A DNA stretch of 64,000 nt from Chelatococcus sp. (GTDB lineage: Bacteria > Pseudomonadota > Alphaproteobacteria > Rhizobiales > Beijerinckiaceae): assembly GCA_003248805.1 (NCBI GenBank), contig QFQY01000009.1, positions 36,159 to 100,158 of the forward strand, in the 5' to 3' direction. The notes beneath the pieces were generated by a model, which worked only from the letters and a program-made list of their open reading frames with translations, did no database searches and was not told the DNA's origin. The position numbers and the translations under genes are program-made. Of the stretch, positions 51,519 to 59,887 are shown in pieces (position 1 is the first letter of the stretch; every line of letters starts with the position of its first letter).

Positions 51519-53726
51519 CTATCCGATCGCGGGAGCGGGGGTGGGGGCAACGACCGCGGCGGTGCGTGCTCGCCGGCCGAGGCGGCGCTCGCCGACGCCG
51601 AGCTGGATCAGCCCGATGCCGAGCGCCATGAAGACGATCAGCACCGAGGAATAGGCGATGGCGAGGCCGAACTCGCCGGCCTCGACGCGCCCCACGATAT
51701 AGGCGGTCGAGAGGTTGTACTCGGCCGAGACCAGGAAGATCACGGCACTGACGGCGGTCATCGAGCGCACGAAGCTGTAGACCAGCGCCGAGACCAGGGC
51801 AGGGCGCAGCAGCGGCAGGACGACCCGTGTCAGCGTGGTGAAGCTGCGCGCCCTCAGCGTGGTCGAGGCTTCGTCGAGGCTCCGGTCGATCTGGGCGAGG
51901 CCCGCGATTCCGGAGCGCACGCCGACCGGCATGTTGCGGAAGACGAAGGCGATGACGAGGATCAGTCCCGTGCCGGTGATCTCGATCGGCGGCACGTTGA
52001 AGGCGAGGATATAGGCGACGCCGAGCACCGTGCCGGGGATGGCGAAGGAGAGCAGCGTCGCGAATTCGAGCGCGGAGCGGCCTTTGAAGCGCTGGCGCGT
52101 CAGGAGATAGGCGGTCAGCAGGCCGATCGCGGCCGTCAGCGGGGCCGAGATTGCCGCGACCTTGACCGTGGTGAAGAAGGACGGCCAGGCCGAGCCCTGG
52201 AAATAGATGCCGTTGCTGAAGTCGATGGCGAAGCCGGTGAGATAATGTTCCAGCGTCGGCGTGTGGTTGCGGCCCATGTTGCGCACGAAGCCGCCGACGA
52301 GGATGACGAGATAGATCACCACCGTCAGCAGGACGAGCGGCGCGACGGCGAGCCCGGCCAGCCAGGCGACACGGCGCGGCAACGGTGTCGGCAGGCCTGC
52401 GTCGCCCTTGCCCGTCAGAGTCGTGTAGGAGCGGTTGCCCAGCCAGCGCTGCTGCGCCCAGAAGGCCGCGAGCGTGAAGGCGAGCAGGATGATGGCGAGC
52501 ACCGCCGCCTGTCCCTGATTATGGGCCGCGCCGACGACCGCGAAGAAGATCTTGGTCGAGAGCACCTCGAAATTGCCGCCCAGCACCAGCGGATTGCCGA
52601 AATCCGCCATGCTCTCGACGAAGCCGAGCAGGAAGGCGTTTGCGATGCCGGGCTTCATCAGCGGCCAGGTCACCGTGCGGAAGGTCTGCCAGCGCTTGGC
52701 GCCGAGCGTCTGCGAGGCCTCCTCCAGGCTCGGCGAGATGCCCTGCACGACGCCGATGAGGACGAGGAAGGCGATGGGCGCGAAGGCGAGCACCTGCGCC
52801 AGCAGCACGCCGGGCAGCCCGTAGAGCCAGCGCGAGCGCGGCACGTCGAACCATTCGTAGAGCAGGTTGGAGACGACGCCGGCCCGGCCGAAGAGCAGGA
52901 TCAGCGCGAGCCCGATGACGAAGGGCGGCGTGATGATCGGCAGCACCGTCAGCGCCCGCATCAGCCGCTTGCCCGGCATGCCGGTGCGCAGGATCAGCAG
53001 CGCGCAGGCGAGCCCGAGCAGGGTCGTGATGACGCCGCACAGCACGGCGAGGACGAGCGTGTTCCAGGCCACGCCGCAATTGACGTTGGCGCTGAGGCAG
53101 CCGAGCCCCCAGATCGAGGAATCGAGGAAGCGGGCGAGGAAGGTCGCGGGCGCGAAGGCGCCGTTCTGGTCGACCAGCGCGCTCTTCAGGATCGTCGCGA
53201 CCGGAAAGAAGATGAACAGCCCGATCAGCAGCACGATGATGCCGATCGAGGAGGTGGTGAACAGGTCTCCCCGGCACACGCCGCGATAGGCGAGGCCGTG
53301 GCAGAGCAGCAGCAGGAGCGAGAGCAGCGTCAGGAAGCCACCCGCGCCGATGCCGCGCTGGCTCGCTCCCGCTCCGCCGAGGAGCGCCGCCAGCCCGTCG
53401 ATGCCCTGTCCCGGCAGCGTGATCGCGAAGCCCTGGGCCAGGAACAGGCCGAGGCCCGCCGCGCCCGCCCAGACCAGCACCGTCGCGGTCCGCGGCACGT
53501 CGCGCGAGGCGGCGCCGGCCGTCGCGACGGCGAGCGCGAGGCCCACCGTCAGAAGCCATGGCGCCCGTCCCGAGAGCGCGAGCGCCAGCGCCGTGCCGCT
53601 TGGCCCGAACGGATAGCCCGCGAGCCAGCCGAGGCTCGTCACGCCCATGCCCTCGACGAAATACCAGGGCAGCAGGGCGTAGCCGAGCCAGCCGAGCAGC
53701 AGCGCGAGCCTCGTTGCGGACCGCAT
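51519..53726 (-). CDS. Fbp/Afu-type ABC transporter permease (double-length)
   Basis: A 735-residue permease in which two transmembrane domains are fused, as in FbpB/AfuB. About 14 hydrophobic helices are visible. The two ATPase-contact loops are LEEASQTLGAKRWQTFRTVTWPLMKPGI and LDEASTTLRARSFTTLTRVVLPLLRPAL. An N-terminal part of about 180 residues with extra helices makes it longer than FbpB. It forms the membrane channel between the binding protein (30 bases upstream) and the ATPase (11 bases downstream). The double-length form is shared by iron and hexose-phosphate transporters. Confidence 0.92.
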   Translation of the reverse strand: MRSATRLALLLGWLGYALLPWYFVEGMGVTSLGWLAGYPFGPSGTALALALSGRAPWLLTVGLALAVATAGAASRDVPRTATVLVWAGAAGLGLFLAQGFAITLPGQGIDGLAALLGGAGASQRGIGAGGFLTLLSLLLLLCHGLAYRGVCRGDLFTTSSIGIIVLLIGLFIFFPVATILKSALVDQNGAFAPATFLARFLDSSIWGLGCLSANVNCGVAWNTLVLAVLCGVITTLLGLACALLILRTGMPGKRLMRALTVLPIITPPFVIGLALILLFGRAGVVSNLLYEWFDVPRSRWLYGLPGVLLAQVLAFAPIAFLVLIGVVQGISPSLEEASQTLGAKRWQTFRTVTWPLMKPGIANAFLLGFVESMADFGNPLVLGGNFEVLSTKIFFAVVGAAHNQGQAAVLAIILLAFTLAAFWAQQRWLGNRSYTTLTGKGDAGLPTPLPRRVAWLAGLAVAPLVLLTVVIYLVILVGGFVRNMGRNHTPTLEHYLTGFAIDFSNGIYFQGSAWPSFFTTVKVAAISAPLTAAIGLLTAYLLTRQRFKGRSALEFATLLSFAIPGTVLGVAYILAFNVPPIEITGTGLILVIAFVFRNMPVGVRSGIAGLAQIDRSLDEASTTLRARSFTTLTRVVLPLLRPALVSALVYSFVRSMTAVSAVIFLVSAEYNLSTAYIVGRVEAGEFGLAIAYSSVLIVFMALGIGLIQLGVGERRLGRRARTAAVVAPTPAPAIG

Positions 53727-53756
53727 GGTCTTCTCTCTCCCTCGCGACCGGCGGGC

Positions 53757-54788
53757 TTACTTCGGCAGCGCCTTGACCTCCTTGTCCCACTTCGCGAGCA
53801 GGCGCGTGCGCTCGGCCGAGGAGCCGTATTTCACGAAGTCGTAGTTGATGAGCTTCATCTCCCCCATCTTCGGCGACTGCGCCGGCACCGGCGCGTTCTT
53901 GTTCGACGGCGCCTGATAGGACTTCGCCGGGGCGGCGAGCGCCTGCGCGGCCGGGGTCAGCGCCCAGTCGTAGAACTTCTTGGCGTTCTCCAGATTGCGC
54001 GCGCCCTTGACGATCGACATCGAGCCGATCTCGTAGCCGGTGCCTTCGCAGGGGGCGACGGCCTTGATCGGGTCGCCCTGCACGGCGAAGACGATGGCGT
54101 CGTGGATGAAGACGATGCCGACCGCGGTCTCGCCCAGGCTCGCGGCCTTGGCGGGCGCGGCGCCCGACTTGGTATACTGGCTGACGTTCTTGTGCAGGGC
54201 CTTGAGGTAGTCGAAGCCCTTGTCCTCGCCCATGAGCTGGATCACCGTGGCGAGCAGGTTGTAGGCGGTGCCGGACGAGTTCGGGTCGGCGACCTGAATG
54301 TCGTCCTTGAGTTTGGCATTGAGCAGGTCGGCCCAGCATTTCGGCTCGGGCAGACCCTTCTGCTTGATCTGCTCGGTGTTGAAGCCGAAGCCGAGCGCGC
54401 CGGCATAGATGCCGACCGAGCGCTGCTTGGCGGCCTTCCATTGCGACAGCGCCCAGTCGTGCAGGTCCTTGTTCGCCGGCGACTCGTATTCGAGCGTCAA
54501 ACCTTCTTCGGCGGCCTGGAGATGCGGATCGCCGGTGCCGCCCCACCACACGTCGCCGCGCGGGTTGGACGATTCCGCCTTGAGCTGGGCGTAGATCTCG
54601 CCCGCCGATTTGCGGGTCATCGCCACCTTGATGCCGGTCTCCTTCTCGAAGGCGGTCGACATCGCGCGGCACCACTCCTCCTGGACGCCGCAATACATGA
54701 CGAGCGAGCCCTGAGCCTGGGCCGGAACGGACGCGAAGGACGCGGCGGCGGCAAGGATGCCGGCGCCGAGCCAGGACTTCATCTGCAT
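53757..54788 (-). CDS. Fbp/AfuA-like solute-binding protein
   Basis: A 343-residue periplasmic protein (SBP_bac_6 type). A Sec signal (MQMKSWLGAGILAAAASFASVPAQAQ) is followed by LVMYCGVQEEWCRAMSTAFEKETGIKV and RGDVWWGGTGDPHLQAAEEG. That second segment resembles my recollection of AfuA, the hexose-phosphate binder of Actinobacillus. The adjacent Tyr-Tyr pair that binds iron in FbpA is absent anywhere in the chain, so iron is unlikely. ATG 54788 follows GGGAGG at good spacing. It lies 92 bases downstream of the phosphatase gene in a six-gene run. The ligand is inferred, not shown. Confidence 0.87.
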   Translation of the reverse strand: MQMKSWLGAGILAAAASFASVPAQAQGSLVMYCGVQEEWCRAMSTAFEKETGIKVAMTRKSAGEIYAQLKAESSNPRGDVWWGGTGDPHLQAAEEGLTLEYESPANKDLHDWALSQWKAAKQRSVGIYAGALGFGFNTEQIKQKGLPEPKCWADLLNAKLKDDIQVADPNSSGTAYNLLATVIQLMGEDKGFDYLKALHKNVSQYTKSGAAPAKAASLGETAVGIVFIHDAIVFAVQGDPIKAVAPCEGTGYEIGSMSIVKGARNLENAKKFYDWALTPAAQALAAPAKSYQAPSNKNAPVPAQSPKMGEMKLINYDFVKYGSSAERTRLLAKWDKEVKALPK

Positions 54789-54880
54789 GGCAACCTCCCT
54801 GGAGCGAGAACTTTTCGTTCTTCGATGCTTGATGAGACAGTGAGACGACTTTGCTTGTAAGATCAATGCCATTCTGTCGG

Positions 54881-55663
54881 CTAAGCGATTCCCGTGATGC
54901 CCTTCAGCTCGGCCGCGAGCGCGGGCGTGCAGCAGAGGACGGGGTTGCCCTTTGCGATGCCTTCGCCGGCGAAGAAATCGTTGACCCAGGCCCCGGCCTC
55001 GCGCGCGATCACGATCCCGGCCGCGACGTCCCAGGCATTGATGTGCAGCTCGGCATAGGCCTCGGTGCGGCCGTTCGCGACATGGCAGAGCCCGAGTGCG
55101 CCCGAGCCCGAGCGCTTCATCGAGGCGCCGGCCGCGTAGCCACGCTGCAGCACCGCGACATAGCGCTCCGCCGGAACCCGCGTCGACCAGCCGAGTTCGA
55201 CATAGGCGCGGCCGATATCGCTCCCGCCTGAGACGGAAATCGGCCGTCCGTTCATGGTCGCGCCCCTGCCGCGTTGCGCGACATAGAACTCGTCGAGGGC
55301 GGGCGCGGCGATGATCCCGATCTCCGGCTCCCGGTTCAGCAGGAAGCCGATCGAGATGCACCAGTTGCGGTCGCCGCGCGCGAAGTTCGAGGTGCCGTCG
55401 ATCGGGTCGATGATCCAGACGGCGTCGCTGGCCTGCCCGCCGCCCTCCTCGCCGATCACGGCGTCGCCCGGAAACAGCACGGACAGCCGCTCGCGCAGGA
55501 AATCCTCGACGGCGCCGTCGGCGACCGTCAGCCAGTCCTGCGCGCCCTTCATGGTCACGCCCAGGCTGTCGCGCTTGTCGAAATAGTCCAGCGCCATGCG
55601 CCCGGCCTCGGCGACGAGGCCCATCACGGCGTAGCGCCGCAGTTCGAGTTCCGCGGGCGTCAT
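54881..55663 (-). CDS. Inositol-monophosphatase-family phosphatase
   Basis: A 260-residue Mg-dependent phosphatase of the IMPase family. The metal site is complete: Glu72-Glu73 in VIGEEGGG, Asp86-Pro-Ile-Asp89-Gly-Thr in WIIDPIDGTSNFARG, and the late Asp in INAWDVAAGIVIAREAG. The family also includes histidinol-phosphatase, fructose-1,6-bisphosphatase and PAP phosphatase, so the substrate is open. The start ATG overlaps the stop of the IolG-like gene by one base (TGATG), which means coupled translation. With IolG and SDR genes upstream and a transporter downstream, a sugar or polyol phosphate is likely. Confidence 0.9.
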   Translation of the reverse strand: MTPAELELRRYAVMGLVAEAGRMALDYFDKRDSLGVTMKGAQDWLTVADGAVEDFLRERLSVLFPGDAVIGEEGGGQASDAVWIIDPIDGTSNFARGDRNWCISIGFLLNREPEIGIIAAPALDEFYVAQRGRGATMNGRPISVSGGSDIGRAYVELGWSTRVPAERYVAVLQRGYAAGASMKRSGSGALGLCHVANGRTEAYAELHINAWDVAAGIVIAREAGAWVNDFFAGEGIAKGNPVLCCTPALAAELKGITGIA

Positions 55664-56664
55664 CAGAGGCCAGCCTCCAGGGTGACGGAGACCGGCTTGC
55701 CGCTGCGGGCGGACTCCGTCGCCGCATCGGCGAGGATCTGGGCCTTGAGCCCGTCGAGGCCGGTCGGCGAGGGGGCGGTCTTGCCCGCGCAGGCCTTCAC
55801 GAAGGCGTCGAGCTCCGCGCGATAGGCCGCCGCGTAGCGCTCCAGGAAGAAGTTCTGGACGGGATCGGCCCGGAAGCCCGCGCCCGTCGCGATCTCGACC
55901 GTCGTCTCGTGGATGTTGCCGGCGCGCAGCATGCCTTTCGAGCCATGCACCTCGATGCGCTGGTCGTAGCCATAGGTGGCGCGGCGTGAGTTCGAGATCT
56001 GGGCGATGCGGCCCGAGGCGGTTTTCATCAGCACGGCGGCGGTGTCGACGTCGCCGGCCTCGCCGATCGCCTTGTCGACGAGGGCGGACCCCAGCGCGAA
56101 GACCTCGACCGGCTCCTCCGCCAGCAGGAAGCGCGCCATGTCGAAGTCGTGGATCATCATGTCGCGGAACAGGCCGCCCGAGCGTTTCACATAGTCGACC
56201 GGCGGCGGCGAGGGGTCGCGCGAGATCACGCTGACGATCTCGATCTCGCCGGCCTCCCCGGCGCGCAGCCGCTTCTCGAGCGCCGCGAAGCTGGGGTCGA
56301 ACCGGCGGTTGAAGCCGATCATCAGCGGCTTGCCCGCGCGTTCCACCGTCGCGAGGCAGCGTTTGATGCGGGCGGCGTCGAGATCGACCGGCTTCTCGCA
56401 GAACACGGCCTTGCCGGCCGAGACCGCGGCCTCGATCAGCTCGGCATGGGTGTCGGTCGGCGTGCAGATCAGGACCGCGTCGATGGCGGCGTCGGACAGG
56501 ATCGCCTCCGCCGTGGCGACGCGGGCGCCGGCCTCGGCCGCCAGCGCGCCGGCGGCGGCTTCGGAGGCGTCCGCCACCGCGACGAGCTCGGCATCGCCGC
56601 GCGCCGCGACATTGAGCCCATGAATGCGCCCGATACGGCCGGCGCCCAGCAATCCCAGTCTCAT
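55663..56664 (-). CDS. Gfo/Idh/MocA oxidoreductase, inositol 2-dehydrogenase-like
   Basis: A 333-residue NAD(P)-dependent dehydrogenase of the Gfo/Idh/MocA family. The Rossmann motif is LGLLGAGRIGRIH (3-15), the cofactor/substrate lysine is in CEKPVD (Glu90-Lys91-Pro92), and the catalytic pair His172-Asp173 is in FRDMMIHDFDMARFL, a form typical of myo-inositol 2-dehydrogenase (IolG). FNRRFDPSF is also IolG-like. It would oxidise inositol or a similar polyol. ATG 56664 gives the standard N-terminus. It lies 41 bases after the SDR gene and is coupled to the phosphatase gene by a TGATG overlap. Confidence 0.88.
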   Translation of the reverse strand: MRLGLLGAGRIGRIHGLNVAARGDAELVAVADASEAAAGALAAEAGARVATAEAILSDAAIDAVLICTPTDTHAELIEAAVSAGKAVFCEKPVDLDAARIKRCLATVERAGKPLMIGFNRRFDPSFAALEKRLRAGEAGEIEIVSVISRDPSPPPVDYVKRSGGLFRDMMIHDFDMARFLLAEEPVEVFALGSALVDKAIGEAGDVDTAAVLMKTASGRIAQISNSRRATYGYDQRIEVHGSKGMLRAGNIHETTVEIATGAGFRADPVQNFFLERYAAAYRAELDAFVKACAGKTAPSPTGLDGLKAQILADAATESARSGKPVSVTLEAGL

Positions 56665-56705
56665 TCCAGTATCCGTTCCGTCAGTTCGGGCGAATCGCGC
56701 CCTGT

Positions 56706-57506
56706 TCAATCATGCGCGCCCAGCACCGTCTGGTCGAAGTCGATATTGGCGCCGGTCATCAGTCCCGATTCCGCCGAGGCGAGATAGGCGACGGCGCGGG
56801 CGACCTCGCGCGGGTCGATCAGCCGCCCGAAAGGCTGCGAGGCCTCGGCCTGCGCGAGCCAGCCGTCCTGCGCGCCGTGGCGCAGGCGCATGATCGCGTC
56901 CTCGCCGGGCGTCGCCATCCAGCCGATATTCAGGCCGTTGACGCGGATGCGGTGCTTCAGCAGCCCATGGGCCGCGTTCTTGGTCAGCGCCGCGAGCCCA
57001 GCCTTGGAGATACTGTAGGCGGCGAGGAACGGCTGCCCGCCATGGGCCGACATCGACTGGATGTTGACGATCGCCCCCTCGATGCCGAGACGGCGCATCG
57101 CCTCGGCCGCATCCTGGATCAGGAAGAAGGGCGCGCGCAGGTTCACCGCCATGATGCGCTCGTAGAGCGCGGGCGAGGTGTCGAAGATCGTGCCGCGATC
57201 GGTGTCGCCGGCCGCGTTGACCAGGATGTCGACCCTGCCGAAGGCCGCCTCCGCCGCGGGCACGACGCCGCGCACGGCATCGGGATCGGCGAGATCGACC
57301 GGGTGGAAGCGGGCCTGGCAGCCATCCGCCGACAGGCTCGCCGCGACCGCCTCGCCACGCTCGCGATGGCGGCCCGTCAACAGCAGCATGCGCGCCCCGC
57401 GCGCCGCGAATTCGCGCGCGATCGCCTCGCCCAGCCCCTGGCTGGCGCCGGTGACGATGGCGGCCTTGCCGTCCAGCCCGTCGCGAAAGGCCATCCTCTC
57501 CCGCAC
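56706..57506 (-). CDS. Short-chain dehydrogenase/reductase (SDR)
   Basis: A 266-residue classical SDR. NAD(P) motif TGASQGLG is at 19-26, NAAG at 97-100, the active-site Ser near 151-153 (NIQSMSAHGG) and Tyr164-xxx-Lys168 in LAAYSISKAG. It oxidises or reduces a sugar, polyol or similar alcohol. A GTG start at 57506 is preferred: GGGAGG lies about 11 bases before it, while the in-frame ATG at 57494 has its only purine-rich site directly adjoining. It begins the six-gene minus-strand run SDR, IolG-like, phosphatase, binding protein, permease, ATPase. A palindrome and a TTGACT box lie upstream. Confidence 0.9.
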   Translation of the reverse strand: MRERMAFRDGLDGKAAIVTGASQGLGEAIAREFAARGARMLLLTGRHRERGEAVAASLSADGCQARFHPVDLADPDAVRGVVPAAEAAFGRVDILVNAAGDTDRGTIFDTSPALYERIMAVNLRAPFFLIQDAAEAMRRLGIEGAIVNIQSMSAHGGQPFLAAYSISKAGLAALTKNAAHGLLKHRIRVNGLNIGWMATPGEDAIMRLRHGAQDGWLAQAEASQPFGRLIDPREVARAVAYLASAESGLMTGANIDFDQTVLGAHD

Positions 57507-57559
57507 GTCGCGTCGATCCTCCCAGAGAGCGGCAGGAATTTTTTGTCTTCCTGTCTATT

Positions 57560-57596
57560 TGGAATAAACATTCCATTTTGGATCGAGGGAAGTCAA
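57560..57596 (-). promoter_or_regulatory. Promoter/operator candidate of the SDR-Afu operon
   Basis: TGGAATAAACATTCCA (57560-57575) is a perfect inverted repeat with 6-base arms and a 4-base centre, IclR-like in form. On the minus strand TTGACT (57596-57591) could be the -35 box, placing the palindrome over the -10 area. The GGAAT half-site is the same as in the 18715-18750 element. The remaining part of the 57507-57932 gap shows no gene. Confidence 0.5.
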
Positions 57597-57932
57597 GCGC
57601 GGGTTCGTCGGCGGCTCCGTCTGGCCGCGGCCGCCGGGCGCCGGTCCCGCGTCATCACGTCACTGCGGCGGTCATCGTCCACAGGCGAGTGCCGGGCCGA
57701 CGACGCGGCTATCTGGGCAACGCGGCCGAGATATGCCTAGAATTTGAGCAGGTTATGCCGTGCGATGACGAGCTTTTCCGGTTTCTTTGGGCCATGAGGC
57801 TTGTGACGGACGCGCGTCTGCCCTGCGCCCCGCAGTTGACGCATCTCTTGGCACATGCCTTGCTGAAGGCGGCACGAAAAGCCGGCGGGTAGCGTCGGCA
57901 TGTCATGTGGGCGGCTTCAAGTGGAGGCTTTT

Positions 57933-59720
57933 ATGAAAGACCAGGACCTGCGACGACTTATTGGGAAGGTGAAGGACGGCGCCATGTCCCGGCGCAGCTT
58001 CATCCGGAAAGTCGCGGCCGTCGGCCTCACGGCTCCTCTCGCCAACCAGCTTCTCGCTTTCAACGGCGTCGCGATGGCGAACGCCACCCTCGATTACAAG
58101 CCGACCAAGGCCGGTGGCGGCGGGCCGCTGAAGGTGCTGCTCTGGCAGGCGCCGACGCTGCTCAACCCGCATTTCGCGAGCGGCACCAAGGACCAGATCG
58201 CCTCGCGCATCTTCTTCGAGCCGCTCGCCGGCTGGGACAAGGAAGGCAACCTCATCCCGCAGCTCGCGGCCGAAATCCCGACCAAGGCCAATGGCGGCCT
58301 CTCGGCCGACGGCACGCAGGTCACGTGGAAGCTGAAGCCCGGCGTGAAATGGCATGACGGCAAGCCCTTCACCGCCGACGACGTCGTCTTCACCTGGGAA
58401 TACGCCGCCGATCCGGCTACGGCCGCCTACACCACCGGCGCCTACAAGGACATCAAGGTCGAGAAGGTCGACGACCTCACCATCAAGATCACCTTCCCGA
58501 ACCCCACGCCGTTCTGGGCCGATCCTTTCGTCGGCGTCACCGGCCAGATCCTGCCGAAGCATCATTTCGCCGAGTACAAGGGCGCCAAGTCGCGCGAGGC
58601 TCCGGCCAATCTGAAGCCGGTCGGTACGGGCCCCTACAAGTTCGTCGACTTCAAGCCCGGCGACATCCTCACCGGCGAGCGCAATCCCGACTATCACGTC
58701 AAGAACCAGCCGTTCTTCGACACGCTTGAGGTCAAGGGCGGCGGTGATGCCGTCTCGGCGGCCCGCGCCGTCCTCCAGACCGGCGAGTTCGACTATGCCT
58801 GGAATCTTCAGGTCGAGGACGAGGTCCTCAAGCGCATGGAGACCGGCGGTCGCGGCAAGGTCAGCGCCGTCGCCTCGGGCGACATCGAGTTCATCATCCT
58901 GAACACCACGGACCCGTGGACCGAGGTCGATGGCGAGCGCTCGAGCATCAAGACCAAGCACCCGACTCTGTCGGACCCGAAGGTCCGCGAAGCGATCAAC
59001 CTGCTGATCGACCGCGACTCGGTCCAGAAGTTCATCTATGGCCGCGGCGGCACCGCGACGGCGAGCTTCGTCAACGAGCCCAAGCAGTTCAAGTCGACCA
59101 AGCTCAAATACGAGTTCAACATCGACAAGGCGAACAAGATCCTCGACGAGGCGGGCTACAAGAAGGGCTCCGACGGCATCCGCGAGAAGGATGGCAAGAA
59201 GCTCAAATACGTCTTCCAGACCTCGATCAACGCTCCGCGCCAGAAGACGCAGGCCATCATCAAGCAGGCCTGCCAGCGCGCCGGCATCGACCTCGAGCTC
59301 AAGTCGGTCACGGCTTCGGTGTTCTTCTCGTCCGACGTGGCGAACCCCGACACCTACACCAAGCTCTATGTCGACATGGAGATGTACACCACGACGCAGC
59401 CGCAGCCCGATCCGGAGCGGTTCCTGAACCAGTTCACCTCCTGGGAGATCGCCACCAAGGAGAACAAGTGGCTCGGCCGCAACGTGTCGCGCTACTCGGA
59501 CCCCGCGGCGGACGAGGCCTACAAGGCGGCCCAGAAGGAACTCGACCCGGCCAAGCGCGCCGCGCTCCTGATCAAGGTCAACGAGATCTTCTGCGAAGCC
59601 AACGTGATCCTGCCGCTGCTGTCGCGCACCCGCGTCGCCGCGTCGGCGAACAACATCATGCATGACCACAGCGGCTGGGACGTCGACACCTGGAACGTCG
59701 CGGCCTGGTATCGCACCTGA
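57933..59720 (+). CDS. Peptide-type ABC transporter solute-binding protein, Tat-exported
   Basis: A 595-residue SBP_bac_5 protein. A twin-arginine signal is clear: Ser19-Arg20-Arg21-Ser-Phe-Ile-Arg-Lys followed by the hydrophobic VAAVGLTAPLANQLLAFNGVA. The family patterns PGVKWHDGKPFTADDVVFTWEY, LKPVGTGPYKFVDFKPGD and VREAINLLIDRDSVQKFIYG are present. It is longer than the other two peptide binding proteins of the window. ATG 57933 follows GTGGAGG at good spacing. It is first of four plus-strand genes, with a terminator-like hairpin between it and the first permease gene. Ligand unknown. Confidence 0.93.
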   Translation: MKDQDLRRLIGKVKDGAMSRRSFIRKVAAVGLTAPLANQLLAFNGVAMANATLDYKPTKAGGGGPLKVLLWQAPTLLNPHFASGTKDQIASRIFFEPLAGWDKEGNLIPQLAAEIPTKANGGLSADGTQVTWKLKPGVKWHDGKPFTADDVVFTWEYAADPATAAYTTGAYKDIKVEKVDDLTIKITFPNPTPFWADPFVGVTGQILPKHHFAEYKGAKSREAPANLKPVGTGPYKFVDFKPGDILTGERNPDYHVKNQPFFDTLEVKGGGDAVSAARAVLQTGEFDYAWNLQVEDEVLKRMETGGRGKVSAVASGDIEFIILNTTDPWTEVDGERSSIKTKHPTLSDPKVREAINLLIDRDSVQKFIYGRGGTATASFVNEPKQFKSTKLKYEFNIDKANKILDEAGYKKGSDGIREKDGKKLKYVFQTSINAPRQKTQAIIKQACQRAGIDLELKSVTASVFFSSDVANPDTYTKLYVDMEMYTTTQPQPDPERFLNQFTSWEIATKENKWLGRNVSRYSDPAADEAYKAAQKELDPAKRAALLIKVNEIFCEANVILPLLSRTRVAASANNIMHDHSGWDVDTWNVAAWYRT

Positions 59721-59796
59721 TGCCTGAGGGGGCGGGCGGTTTCGCGCGGCGGCTCCCGCCGCGCGGGGCGTCCCGCTCCCTCTTCCTTTGATCGGG

Positions 59797-59843
59797 CAGG
59801 AGAAGAACCGTCGCCGCCTCGGCCCGGTTCTCTCCTGTTTTTT
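59797..59843 (+). terminator. Hairpin plus T-run between binding protein and permease genes
   Basis: Arm CAGGAGAAGAACCG (59797-59810) pairs with CGGTTCTCTCCTG (59825-59837), one unpaired base, 14-base loop; TTTTTT follows at 59838-59843. This is a rho-independent terminator by form. Located inside an operon, it would make the binding protein more abundant than the membrane parts. Confidence 0.8.
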
Positions 59844-59887
59844 GGGCGGCCCCCCCCCGGCCGTGTGTTTGAAAGAGACTGCGTTTC

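Noticed and set aside
53757..54788. Ferric iron binding protein FbpA
   Set aside because: The adjacent Tyr-Tyr iron ligand is absent and the neighbours are a phosphatase and polyol dehydrogenases; an AfuA-like role fits better, though not proven.
51510..54860. Very long open frame (over 1100 codons) on the plus strand across the Afu-like transporter genes
   Set aside because: It is the antisense shadow of three well-supported minus-strand genes in GC-rich DNA; its product is a low-complexity Arg/Gln/Asp/Glu-rich chain with no family look.
57578..57892. Small open frame in the gap before the Tat-exported binding protein gene
   Set aside because: No recognisable family, Arg-rich composition like other shadows, and no ribosome site; not enough support for a gene.
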